From: Sphingobacterium griseoflavum
Lineage (GTDB): Bacteria; Bacteroidota; Bacteroidia; Sphingobacteriales; Sphingobacteriaceae
Length of the DNA: 64,000 bases
Assembly: GCF_014653155.1 (NCBI RefSeq)
Contig: NZ_BNAF01000002.1
Location: 310,001-374,000 of the forward strand
Reading direction: 5' to 3'
Part shown: positions 16,210-26,000 of the stretch, one piece after another
Layout: the number at the start of each line of letters is the position of its first letter
Position numbering within the stretch: the stretch's first letter is position 1
The notes under the pieces: model-generated
What the model saw: only the letters and a program-made list of their open reading frames with translations
Told to the model about the DNA's origin: nothing
The model's database searches: none
Translations under genes and position numbers: made by a program

Positions 16210-18963
16210 ATGAACAGGATGCGTTGCAAAATCCTAGACCCCAGCCTATTCTTATCGTTGCTCTACCTAACCTGCTTTAGCTTGCTGGGCATGGCGCAAG
16301 AAAAAAAAGGAAGGCTGGCAGGATTGGTCGTAAATGCATCATCCAATCAGCCTATTGCAGATGTAACGGTATCCGCCTATGCGGCAAGCGATTCCACCGT
16401 CATCGATTTTACGTACTCCGATTTAAAAGGCCAGTTTGCAATTAACTTAAAACAGCATGATCGTGTCTATTTGGTCTTTAAGCACCTCAATTACCAAACA
16501 AAAGTTGAGCATATATCCTCCTTTAATCGGGACACCTTAAGTAGCCTGACTACACAGCTAGAACAAAAGACACACGAGATAGAAGAAGTGGAGATCACGC
16601 GATTCAAAGAACCCGTTTCATTCTCGGGCGACACGGTGATATTCAGCGTAGATGCCTTTAAGATGGACTCCAGCACGGTTGTCGAAGACCTGCTACGGAA
16701 ACTACCGGGGTTAATTATTTGGTCGGACAAAAAGATCACACTGAACGGCAAAGAGATCAACAAGGTGTATGTTGACGGAAAACCTTTTTTTTTCGGCGAC
16801 CAACAATTTGCTATACAAAACCTACCGAACTACGTGGTTGACCGAGTCAAAGTCTACGATATAAATCCGAAAACACCTGCTGGCGGGAAATCCACGGTTT
16901 TGGATATTGAACTCAAAGCGGATAAGAAGACAGGGATGTTTGGAAAAGGAGCGCTAGGCGGTGGATCTGATAAACGGTATAATGCCGAGGCGATGCTGGC
17001 TCGATATACGCCTATTTGGCGGGTAGCCGCAGTAAGCAACGTCAATAATATCAATCGCATCAACCTCCGAATGGAAAACCTCCTGTCCGACTTGTCGTAC
17101 AATGCGGCTTCGTCACTTTCCTCCAGCTCCAATATCGACGTTCAGGGCGTGTTCGGATCGCGGACGCACGCCGCCGAAGTAAATGTAAACAAAGGCTACA
17201 ACTATACCCTCAATTACCTGACAAACAACATCAACAACGATATCGTCAGCACCTATGCGCTTTACGGCATAAATAACCAAACGAACAACCTGAGCCATAC
17301 CGACAGAAGAAATAACAAACACCAGGTAGAGCAGCGATTTGACAAACGCATCGGGAATAAAAAATCGATAAATGCCAATATAAAATTTGCAACCGAAAAC
17401 AGTACCAATGCAATAACAAGCAATAATAACAATATTTTTTCCGGCAACAGCTATATCGGAACCTCGGACATAGACCAGTCGGACCGTATCCAATCCATTA
17501 TCGGGCAAATGGCTTACCAAGCTGATTTTAAAACCAAACTTCGCCGGCGTGTTCTTTTTAACCTGCAATATATGCTGGATTACACCGATGCCAATAGCGA
17601 AAGTAAAAGCGAGTCGAACACCACAGCGCAGCTCGCCAACGGTCGGACGGACGACATAAGCTTTGACCGCTTGCAGAATAGTGAAAACACCAAAAACACA
17701 CACCGCATCACTACCTCATTAAATGGCGTAGGGGCGTATATACTGAATCCAGCAGTCGTTAACATGAATTTATCGGGAGATTGGACAATCGATCGTGGAA
17801 ATCTATCACAAGATGTTTTCGACAGAAACCAGACGACGCCCGATGCGGGCTATACGCTTTATAACACGCCCCTTTCCTACGCCACGACAAGGCATAGGGC
17901 AGAATTTAAGCCGGGAATCACATTCAGCAAAACATTTTTACGGTCGCAAACGAACCGCTACTCCAACAGTTGGCAGTTTCTGACCACGCTTCGCGCGATC
18001 ATCGTCGATTCCAAAAATTCGTCCAGTTATTTTTATCATAACTTCGATCTGGATTACGCTAACTTCATCCCTTCTGCTAGTGTAGAATGGAACAAAGAAA
18101 TCCCCAAATCATACAGCAGAAAATTTACGATCGAAATGCTCTCCGAAACGCGAGAACCCAGCTTTTTAGTGATGGCCCCACTGATAGACACGACAAACCT
18201 ATTTTATCGAGCCTTGCCCAATCTAGGGCTCAAACCCGAATTGAGCAGAAAATATAAGGCAACATACAACTACACCAATATAAAGAAATATGGGAATGCC
18301 ATTACGGCGGCGATAGATTATGAAAAAATAGGCAATACCCTATCGGACAGCACCTATATCGAGGAGGAAGCTACTTTGTTCAAGGCCATAAACCTCGATG
18401 ATTCATACGCCATTGGCCTATCGCTAAAAGTAAACAATACATTTAACTTGTTCGAGCGAGCGATAAAGACAAGTGGGGAGGTAAACCTGAGACAGTCGCA
18501 GATCGAGCGGTATATAAACAGCGCAAAACAACGCAGTGACAACACATTTCTGAACGCCGCAGCGCGGATCTTTTATCAGGTCAATCCTGCTTCTGACCTG
18601 AATTTTGAGGTCTTATACGATGGATATAGACTGGAGCGAGACGAGGAGCGCTATCTATCCCAAAACATCAATTATTATCTCGGTTATTCCATAAGGTTAA
18701 AGAGCAGATGGAATTTAACAAGCAGTATGACGAGAAGATACAATAACAATGTGGATGCCCACGCTTATATCTGCAATGTAGACATCACCTACAAAGCCTT
18801 AAAAAATAAACTAGGAGAAGTCAAATTTTCCATTTTCGATCTATTTAACAATAACCTGAGCATCACCAACTATCAAAATAGCATCGGCGTAGCCACGCAA
18901 ACAACCAACAACCTAAAGCGCTATTTTATGGTATCCTTTGCCTATTACCCTAGAGTATTTTAA
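16210..18963 (+). CDS. Outer-membrane beta-barrel protein with carboxypeptidase-regulatory-like domain (917 aa)
   Basis: Signal peptide to GMAQ at about residue 30, then a CarboxypepD_reg-like Ig fold (GRLAGLVVNASSNQPIADVTVSAY to about residue 115). A plug-like segment follows (GDTVIFSVDAFKMDSSTVVEDLLRKLPGL, YVDGKPFFFGDQ). From about residue 250 to the end are many alternating amphipathic strands typical of a TonB-dependent-receptor-like barrel of the OMP_b-brl_3 kind. The last residues (YFMVSFAYYPRVF) end in an aromatic, as OM barrels do. No SusD partner is adjacent. It belongs to the same operon as the propellers and may take up or export their ligand; that is inference. Confidence 0.8.
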   Translation: MNRMRCKILDPSLFLSLLYLTCFSLLGMAQEKKGRLAGLVVNASSNQPIADVTVSAYAASDSTVIDFTYSDLKGQFAINLKQHDRVYLVFKHLNYQTKVEHISSFNRDTLSSLTTQLEQKTHEIEEVEITRFKEPVSFSGDTVIFSVDAFKMDSSTVVEDLLRKLPGLIIWSDKKITLNGKEINKVYVDGKPFFFGDQQFAIQNLPNYVVDRVKVYDINPKTPAGGKSTVLDIELKADKKTGMFGKGALGGGSDKRYNAEAMLARYTPIWRVAAVSNVNNINRINLRMENLLSDLSYNAASSLSSSSNIDVQGVFGSRTHAAEVNVNKGYNYTLNYLTNNINNDIVSTYALYGINNQTNNLSHTDRRNNKHQVEQRFDKRIGNKKSINANIKFATENSTNAITSNNNNIFSGNSYIGTSDIDQSDRIQSIIGQMAYQADFKTKLRRRVLFNLQYMLDYTDANSESKSESNTTAQLANGRTDDISFDRLQNSENTKNTHRITTSLNGVGAYILNPAVVNMNLSGDWTIDRGNLSQDVFDRNQTTPDAGYTLYNTPLSYATTRHRAEFKPGITFSKTFLRSQTNRYSNSWQFLTTLRAIIVDSKNSSSYFYHNFDLDYANFIPSASVEWNKEIPKSYSRKFTIEMLSETREPSFLVMAPLIDTTNLFYRALPNLGLKPELSRKYKATYNYTNIKKYGNAITAAIDYEKIGNTLSDSTYIEEEATLFKAINLDDSYAIGLSLKVNNTFNLFERAIKTSGEVNLRQSQIERYINSAKQRSDNTFLNAAARIFYQVNPASDLNFEVLYDGYRLERDEERYLSQNINYYLGYSIRLKSRWNLTSSMTRRYNNNVDAHAYICNVDITYKALKNKLGEVKFSIFDLFNNNLSITNYQNSIGVATQTTNNLKRYFMVSFAYYPRVF

Positions 18964-19077
18964 GTTCCACAACGCGGCACGAGAAAGACCGAGCCATTAT
19001 GCCTTTTATGCGTGCAAGCCAGCCGGAAATTCCAATAAAAAACGATACATTAGCTTATTGATTAACTTACCACATGT

Positions 19078-21999
19078 ATGACATATAAATTTATCCTGCT
19101 ATGTATTAGCCAGCTCGTCCTGGGGCTAACACACGCGCAAGAAAAGAACACACCATTGACCTGGCAAGACATTCCGAGCTGGACCTATAACCGTACAGGA
19201 ATGGCTGTACCCAGCCCCGATGGAAAATGGATCGGCTACATCGCTGGCCCGACGCAAGGCGACCTGACGCTAAACCTAAAAACCACGGCAAACAGCAGCC
19301 AGCAGTACCACTATCCGATTGGCGGACAAAATAGTGGTATCACGTTCTCCGAGCATAGTAATTTTGTCGCTTTCTACCAGTCGCCTGACTACAAAACCAT
19401 CAAGAGCAACGAAAAAGCAAAAAAGCCCAATCTAAAGAAACTACGCTTGGTATCGCTAAAAGATACCGCGTCGGTTGTTTTCGAAAATGTGCAGAAATTT
19501 GATTTTTCTAACGAAGACGGCAATTGGCTTGCCTTACGCTTCGACTCGCCCACGCCCGCTCAAAAGAATGAAACGGCCGGAAAAGGCGCTAATTTGCTGC
19601 TGTATAACCTGAACAACAAAAAGAAGTTCAACATCGGAAGCGTACACGACTATGCTTTCAATAAAAACGGAACGCTGTTAGCCTACAGCGTGGATGCTGA
19701 CGGCCAAAATGGCAATGGCATTTTCCTGCTGAACCTCAACACCGGACTGACCACCGTGATTCAAAACGATGAGGCTACATTCAGCAAGATCAACTGGAAT
19801 AAAGAGGGCACCGCATTTTCGCTATTGAAGTCCAAGAAAAACAAAGATTACAAAACCCCTGTATACAGTTTAATCGGCGTGAGAAATGTTCTCGCGAAAA
19901 ATCCCGAGACCCACAGCTACACCGGTTTAAAGGAACAGCAGATTACCGCCGGATATGGTATCAGCGAGAATAGCGTTCCTTATTGGAGCAAAGATCTGAG
20001 CCGTATTTTCTTTGGTATTGCAAAAATCGAAAAAACAAACGTACAACCGGAAAAAACGCAGGACGCGAAGGTGGATAGCCTTGCGCAAAACGTGAAGTCC
20101 GCCGGATTGGTCGACAGCACACAACGCAGCACCGATTCTACAGCGGCCGCCTTAGCAACCAAATCTCCGCAAAAGCCGGCTACCAATAAAAAGGAACTGG
20201 AAAAGCCTGATATGACGATCTGGAACTGGCAGGATAAGCGATTACAGTCTTCGCAACGCACGCAATTGGAGCGTGACAAAAAATTTAACATCATGAGCGC
20301 TTGGGAAATTGCCTCAGACAAATTCGTATCGCTTGCCGACAGCAACCTCCGCTCCATCAGCCTCGCTCCAAACCAAAAGATAGGTTACGGACTGGATTTC
20401 TCGCCTTATGAATTTACCTCCAATTTGGATGGACAACGCTTCGCGGATGTTTACATTGTCGATATCGCGACCAGTGAACGTAGGCTCGCTATCGAAAAGC
20501 TGTATCTCAACGCCAGCTTCAGCACCAGCTTCTCGCCCACCTCATCGCATATCCTGTACTACAATGAAGGGGATTATTATGTATTGGATGTAAAGACGTT
20601 AGCAAAAACCAATATTACCAAAAACATCCCAACATCGTTTATCAGCGTTACCGACGACCATAATGTTTCCAAACCAGCGACGGGAACTTTTGGTTGGACG
20701 CACGATGGCCGCTTTGTGCTATTGAAAGACAACTACGATCTCTGGAAGGTATCTTTAGATGGGAAATCACATCAACAATTAACCGATAATTGGAAAAGTA
20801 AAAAACTGTTTGCCACATCGTACAACAACATTTATCCCGACGATGAAGATATCGACCTCTCGAAAGACCAATATTTTGGCGTAATGGATGATAACAATAA
20901 GCAAACAGGCATTGCTTTGCTGCCAGCGAAAAGCGACAAAATGCAGGTACTCACCCTAGAGGACGCCTACATTGGTCCGGTAAACAAGGTGAAACATGCC
21001 TCCGCTTTCTTTTATAGCCGTCAAACACCTACTGTATCACCGGAGCTTTATATGTCTACCGACAAGATGTTAACATCGCCGGTCAAGCTCGTTGCAGACA
21101 GTGCCAAACAGCTCCTTTCTGCGGGTAGCAAACTGATTTCTTATATCAGCGATCATGGCGACACTTTACAGGCGGTTCTATATTTACCGGCCAACTATGT
21201 CGAGGGACAAACCTACCCGACCATCACGTACATCTACGAGCGCCTGACGAACGGCAAGAATAGCTATTCGCTCCCAGCCTATCCCGGTGGCGGCTTTAAC
21301 CGCGCTATGTACACCAGCAATGGTTACGCCGTGCTGATGCCCGACATCAAGTACAAGTTAAACGACCCCGGCATGTCTGCAGTGGCTTGTGTGGTGCCGG
21401 CTGTAAAGGCCGCAGTGGCAACAGGTATAGTCGATGAAAAGAATGTAGCGATCCACGGGCATTCCTGGGGCGGATATCAAACCTCCTTTTTGATCACGCA
21501 AACTAACATCTTTAAAGCGGCGGTAGCCGGTGCACCATTAACCAATATGATTTCCATGTATTCCTTAATTTATTGGAATTCGGGATCGTCTAATCAGAGC
21601 ATCTTCGAGTCCAGTCAAGGCCGACTCACCACCGGTTATTGGGACAATTGGGATGCCTATGCCCGTAACTCGCCTATTTTCCATATCAAAAACGTACAAA
21701 CGCCGTTGATCATTATGCACAACGATAAGGATGGCGCGGTAGACTACACACAAGGAATTGAGTATTTCAATGGTCTGCGCCGTCTCAACAAACCAGTAGT
21801 CTTGTTGACCTACAACGGCGAAAACCACGGCCTCGCCAAAGAAGTGAACCAAAAGGATTATGCCGTGCGCATGATGGAGTACTTTGACCATTACCTAAAA
21901 GGTAAAGAAGCCCCAGATTGGTGGTCCAAAGGCATTGATTTTATGGCACTTCCGAAACACTTGGAGGATAGGGCTTTTGAGGTTTCTTCTATAGATTAA
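19078..21999 (+). CDS. Secreted S9 family peptidase, prolyl-oligopeptidase type (973 aa)
   Basis: Residues 1-21 are a signal peptide (cleavage after THAQ). The N-terminal two thirds form a WD-like propeller (PSPDGKWIGYIAG, FNKNGTLLAYSVD, WNKEGTAFSLL). The C-terminal alpha/beta-hydrolase domain carries the nucleophile elbow GHSWGGY, the Asp in NDKDGAVDY and the His in GENHGLA. The family cleaves short peptides, often after proline or as dipeptidyl/acyl-aminoacyl peptidases. Residues about 320-380 are a hydrophilic Lys/Ala/Ser insert. It lies 114 bp after the barrel gene on the same strand and is followed by a strong hairpin, so it may close the cassette. Peptide substrate is unknown. Confidence 0.88.
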   Translation: MTYKFILLCISQLVLGLTHAQEKNTPLTWQDIPSWTYNRTGMAVPSPDGKWIGYIAGPTQGDLTLNLKTTANSSQQYHYPIGGQNSGITFSEHSNFVAFYQSPDYKTIKSNEKAKKPNLKKLRLVSLKDTASVVFENVQKFDFSNEDGNWLALRFDSPTPAQKNETAGKGANLLLYNLNNKKKFNIGSVHDYAFNKNGTLLAYSVDADGQNGNGIFLLNLNTGLTTVIQNDEATFSKINWNKEGTAFSLLKSKKNKDYKTPVYSLIGVRNVLAKNPETHSYTGLKEQQITAGYGISENSVPYWSKDLSRIFFGIAKIEKTNVQPEKTQDAKVDSLAQNVKSAGLVDSTQRSTDSTAAALATKSPQKPATNKKELEKPDMTIWNWQDKRLQSSQRTQLERDKKFNIMSAWEIASDKFVSLADSNLRSISLAPNQKIGYGLDFSPYEFTSNLDGQRFADVYIVDIATSERRLAIEKLYLNASFSTSFSPTSSHILYYNEGDYYVLDVKTLAKTNITKNIPTSFISVTDDHNVSKPATGTFGWTHDGRFVLLKDNYDLWKVSLDGKSHQQLTDNWKSKKLFATSYNNIYPDDEDIDLSKDQYFGVMDDNNKQTGIALLPAKSDKMQVLTLEDAYIGPVNKVKHASAFFYSRQTPTVSPELYMSTDKMLTSPVKLVADSAKQLLSAGSKLISYISDHGDTLQAVLYLPANYVEGQTYPTITYIYERLTNGKNSYSLPAYPGGGFNRAMYTSNGYAVLMPDIKYKLNDPGMSAVACVVPAVKAAVATGIVDEKNVAIHGHSWGGYQTSFLITQTNIFKAAVAGAPLTNMISMYSLIYWNSGSSNQSIFESSQGRLTTGYWDNWDAYARNSPIFHIKNVQTPLIIMHNDKDGAVDYTQGIEYFNGLRRLNKPVVLLTYNGENHGLAKEVNQKDYAVRMMEYFDHYLKGKEAPDWWSKGIDFMALPKHLEDRAFEVSSID

Positions 22000-22004
22000 T
22001 ATCT

Positions 22005-22037
22005 TCCAGCCATACTCGGCACCATTGTATGGCTGGA
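22005..22037 (+). terminator. Hairpin after the S9 peptidase gene
   Basis: TCCAGCCATAC and GTATGGCTGGA form a perfect 11-bp stem starting 5 bp after the stop codon. The tail is alternating TA rather than a T-run, so it may act as a 3'-end stabiliser as much as a terminator. Confidence 0.55.
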
Positions 22038-22066
22038 TATATATATTATTTATAAATGTAGCCCCT

Positions 22067-22183
22067 TTACAGGAGATTCGAGGAGCATGCTCCTTCGCCA
22101 ACTGTACTACTGCTGGCCGTATTGGCGGTATCCTGCATGGTTTCGACCGTACAGCTTTTCAAACTCGAGGTTCCAAGTAGCAT
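22067..22183 (-). CDS. Possible small Ser/Thr-rich ORF (38 aa)
   Basis: An ATG-to-TAA frame with AAGGGG about 10 nt before the ATG. The product is rich in Ser and Thr with two cysteines (ends ASSSTVGEGACSSNLL). A 14-bp perfect palindrome AGGAGCATGCTCCT (22081-22094) lies within it. The opposite strand is also open over most of this span, so coding is uncertain. No modification or export gene adjoins it on this strand. Confidence 0.2.
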   Translation of the reverse strand: MLLGTSSLKSCTVETMQDTANTASSSTVGEGACSSNLL

Positions 22184-22247
22184 AAAGGCACAATCCCCTT
22201 ATTTCGTCATGTAAAAACGTTATAACAGCATGTTACTGTGTCGCACC

Positions 22248-22530
22248 TTCATGTAAATGGTTCACATCTTCATGTGAATAATTCGCTTCTTCATATAATT
22301 GCTTCACATCTCCATGTGATTGCTTCACATCTTCATGTGAATGGTCCGCATCTTCATGTGAATGGTCCGCATCTTCACGTGAATGGTTCGCATCTTCACG
22401 TGAATGGACAGCATCTTCACGTGAATGGACAGCATCTTCATGTGAATGGTCCGCATCTTCATGTGAATGGTCCGCATCTTCATGTGAATGGTTTGCATCT
22501 TCATGTGAATGGTTTGCATCTTCACGTGAC
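22248..22530. repeat. Fourteen 21-bp tandem repeats centred on TTCAYGTGAA
   Basis: Units start at 22248, 22269, 22290 and then every 21 bp without a single shift up to 22521. Consensus is TTCAYGTGAATGGTCCGCATC. Units 7-9 (22374, 22395, 22416) carry the perfect palindrome TTCACGTGAA; most others have TTCATGTGAA. Unit 3 and the first and last units are degenerate, and a further TTCACG at 22563 is in phase, two periods on. The period is a multiple of three, so frames stay open on both strands: a His-Ser-rich heptad on the minus strand and HLHVNGP on the plus strand. No frame has a good ribosome site. The regular two-helical-turn spacing suggests a protein-binding array. Confidence 0.9.
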
Positions 22531-22588
22531 GAAACCAACCTGATGTTCGAGGAAATGACATCTTCACGCCACGAGAAATCACGAACAT
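22325..22588 (-). other. Open frame across the 21-bp repeats (87 codons), coding doubtful
   Basis: This is the only frame through the array that begins with ATG (at 22588). It reads a short unique leader and then repeats of the type TIHMKMR. Two other frames, 22233-22622 (minus, TTG start, SHEDADH repeats) and 22238-22543 (plus, GTG start), are equally open because the repeat length is divisible by three. I list this one because of its ATG but do not believe it strongly. Confidence 0.15.
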
Positions 22589-23032
22589 TGTCCAAATAAA
22601 ACGGCTTACACCAGGTAGGCAATCTTTGTCATTATTCGCATTTACACCTTAATCGACTGCGTAAGATTAGACCATACCCTTTGTATGGATAGCTTTACAC
22701 TTCGATCAATACCTCCTGTCCTTGCTTTACTTTTACGATCGCATTTTGCGACGACAACGTCCTGCGAAAAATCGCTGCCTGCACCGATGTCCATTCAACA
22801 AATACATCGATAGTTTTCTCGTTCAACCAGCACATCAACGATTATTCGCCCATTAACCATCATGACAGAACGAAGTTTCCCAGCCTAGAACGATTTCAAA
22901 CAGGAATACAATATCAACAAAAAAATGCCTGTTATTTATAAATAAACTAATAACGATCTGTATTTTTTATAAAATCATTAAGAAAATAAGTTTTTTATTC
23001 GTATATTAGCAACCTAATATTTTGAGGAGAAG
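22531..23032. other. Intergenic region between the repeat array and gltB
   Basis: About 500 bp without a supported gene. It holds an in-phase degenerate repeat at 22563, a short inverted repeat CCATAC/GTATGG near 22671-22686, and a 46-codon minus-strand frame at 22695-22835. The last 100 bp are A/T-rich and contain the gltB leader with GAGGAG 6 nt before the ATG. TATATTAG at about 23002 is a 7/8 match to the -7 consensus. Confidence 0.5.
22695..22835 (-). pseudogene. Possible C-terminal gene remnant (46 codons)
   Basis: A minus-strand frame reading MCWLNEKTIDVFVEWTS and ending KVKQGQEVLIEV. The alternating hydrophobic pattern is that of a beta-sandwich C terminus. A neighbouring frame just upstream (VNGRIIVDVLVE) could be its continuation after a frameshift. 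It may be decay of a larger enzyme gene; the family is not identifiable. Confidence 0.2.
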
Positions 23033-26000
23033 ATGATAAACGAAAGATTACCAGAACAAGGGTTGTATAACCCCGACTTTGAGCACGATGCCTGTGGGGT
23101 AGGTTTTGTAGCGCACATCAAAGGTCAAAAGTCGCACCAGCAAGTGAGAGATGCATTAACCATGTTGGAAAACATGGAGCATAGAGGTGCTTGTGGCTGT
23201 GATCCGGAGAGTGGAGATGGTGCTGGTATCATGATCCAGTTGCCACATGAGTTCCTATGGGAAGAGTGCATCAACTTAGGTATTCAATTGGAAGAGCCTG
23301 GATATTACGGTACGGGGATGGTATTCTTACCAAAAGAAGCAGACCTCAATACGATCTGTCGTGAAGCCATTATGGAAGCGACGGCAAGCCGGGGCATGAA
23401 GTTCCTAGGCTTTCGTGATGTTCCTGTTAGCCGTGAGGGTATAGGCCCCACTGCTTTAAGTGCTGAGCCAGAAATTGTACAGTTTTTTGTTTCCCGTCCT
23501 GATGGCGTCTCCACCACCGAGGACTTTGAACGTAAGCTTTTCGTCCTAAGACGTCTGATCATCCAGCTCGTCAAGCAACACCAAGAATATCCATTACCCT
23601 TATACATCGCATCGCTTTCTTGTAAAACGATCATATACAAAGGTCAGTTAACGACCTACCAAGTAGGCACATATTACGACGACCTGAAAGATTCACGTGT
23701 TGTTTCAGCGTTCGGCCTGGTGCACTCCCGTTTCTCCACAAACACGTTTCCATCTTGGTCGTTGGCGCAGCCATTCCGCAATATTGCGCATAACGGCGAA
23801 ATCAATACGCTGACCGGAAACCTAAATTGGTTCTATGCCGGTGCACGCGCACTTTCTTCACCATACTTTACCGAAGAAGAAATGCAGATCCTTTTGCCCG
23901 TGGTAGATCGCGGACAATCCGATTCTGCATGTTTAGACAATGTCGTGGAACTGCTATTGCATAGCGGAAGAAGCCTTCCGCATGTGATGTTGATGCTCGT
24001 ACCTGAAGCCTGGGATGGCAACACCCAAATGGATCCCTTGAAAAAAGCTTTCTATGAGTACCATGCGACCTTAATGGAACCTTGGGACGGCCCTGCCGCG
24101 CTTTGCTTCACGGACGGCAAAACCATAGGCGCTACACTGGATCGTAACGGTCTGCGCCCATTACGCTTTGCTATTACTTCAGACGACCGCGTTATCGTGG
24201 CATCGGAAGCAGGGGCATTACCTATCCCAGAAAGTTTGATCATCAAAAAAGGACGCCAACAACCGGGTAAAATTTTTGTGGTCGATATGGAGAAAGGCCA
24301 AATTCGTTCCGACGAAGAGGTGAAAGGGGAATTGATCCGTCAGCAACCGTACAGCGAATGGTTAGACAACTACAAGATCCGCATGGACGAGCTAGAAGAG
24401 CCGCGCGTAAGCTATACCTACCTGAAAAAAGAATCGGTATTTAAATACCAACAAGCTTTCGGTTATTCACGCGAAGACCTGGAAACGATCTTAACACCTA
24501 TGGCCCTCACGGGTTACGAACCGATCGGCTCGATGGGTACCGATGTGCCGTTGGCTATCTTATCTGACCAACCGCAACATCTATCAAGCTATTTCAAGCA
24601 ATTTTTTGCGCAGGTCACTAATCCTCCGATCGATCCAATCCGTGAGCGCTTGGTCATGAGTTTGGCGACCTTTATTGGAAATGCCGGAAACATTTTAATT
24701 GAAGACAAAAAATTCTGTCATTGCGTCACGTTGGAGCATCCAATTTTGACATCAAGTGAATTGGAAAAATTACGATCGATAGATACCGGTATTTTTCAAG
24801 CGAAAACTTTGCAGCTTTATTTCCAAGCAGACGGAAAATCAGGATCTCTTGAAGCCGGTTTAGAAAGACTTTGTCGCTACGCCGATGATGCCGTACGCGA
24901 TGGATTTGAGGTAATTATCCTTTCGGATCGTGCAATCGACTCGCAACATGCGGCGATTCCATCCATTCTTGCGGTATCCGCCGTACATCACCACCTGATA
25001 AAAACAGGTAACCGCGGAGCGGTAGGTCTTGTGGTCGAAGCTGGGGACGTATGGGAAGTGCACCACTTCGCCTGCCTATTGGCATTCGGTGCTACCGCCA
25101 TCAATCCATATATGGCCTTGGCTTCCATCCGGACGATGAAGGAGCTTGGACAGATCGAAACAGATTTGGTTTGGGAAGACCTGAAGAAAAACTATGTGAA
25201 GGCGATTTGTGCGGGTCTACTGAAGATATTTTCTAAAATGGGGATTTCAACTTTGCAGTCTTACCATGGAGCGCAGATCTTCGAAGTGTTGGGTATTGAC
25301 AAATCTGTCGTAGACGATTACTTCTGCGGTTCTGTATCCCGCATTGGCGGGTTAAAGTTAGACGATATTGCGAAAGAAGCGCTTTCCAAACACTGGCGAG
25401 CGTTCGGAGAATCCCGCGTGGAGAAAAAATTATTACCAGAAGGTGGTCTGTACCAGTGGAAACGACGTGGCGAGGGACACCTTTGGAGTCCTGAAACCGT
25501 ACACCTTTTACAAAAGGCCTGCCGTACGACAGACTACAACTCCTACAAACAATACGCATCTATTATCAACAACCAGAAGGAGCGTATGTTTACGCTGCGT
25601 GGTTTATTGGATTTTGCAAAACATAGAACTCCGGTATCCATCGATGAGGTAGAACCTATCGAAAACATCATGAAGCGTTTCGCGACAGGCGCCATGTCCA
25701 TGGGATCTATCTCTACAGAAGCACATAGTACATTAGCGATCGCAATGAACCGTATCGGAGCGAAGAGCAATACCGGCGAAGGAGGAGAAGATCCGGCGCG
25801 TTTCGAGCGCTTGGCCAACGGTGATTCGATGCGCTCGGCTATCAAACAAGTTGCATCGGCGCGTTTTGGTGTAACGTCACACTACCTTACCGAAGCCGAC
25901 GAGATCCAGATTAAAATGGCGCAAGGTGCTAAACCTGGTGAAGGTGGGCAGCTTCCGGGCCACAAGGTGAATGACTTTATCGCGCGCTTGCGCCATGCAA

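Noticed and set aside
22248..22530. CRISPR-like array
   Set aside because: The 21-bp units are direct repeats with no unique spacers and no cas gene nearby.
25233..25559. 108-codon frame inside gltB on the minus strand
   Set aside because: Shadow of a well-supported gene, with no family match.
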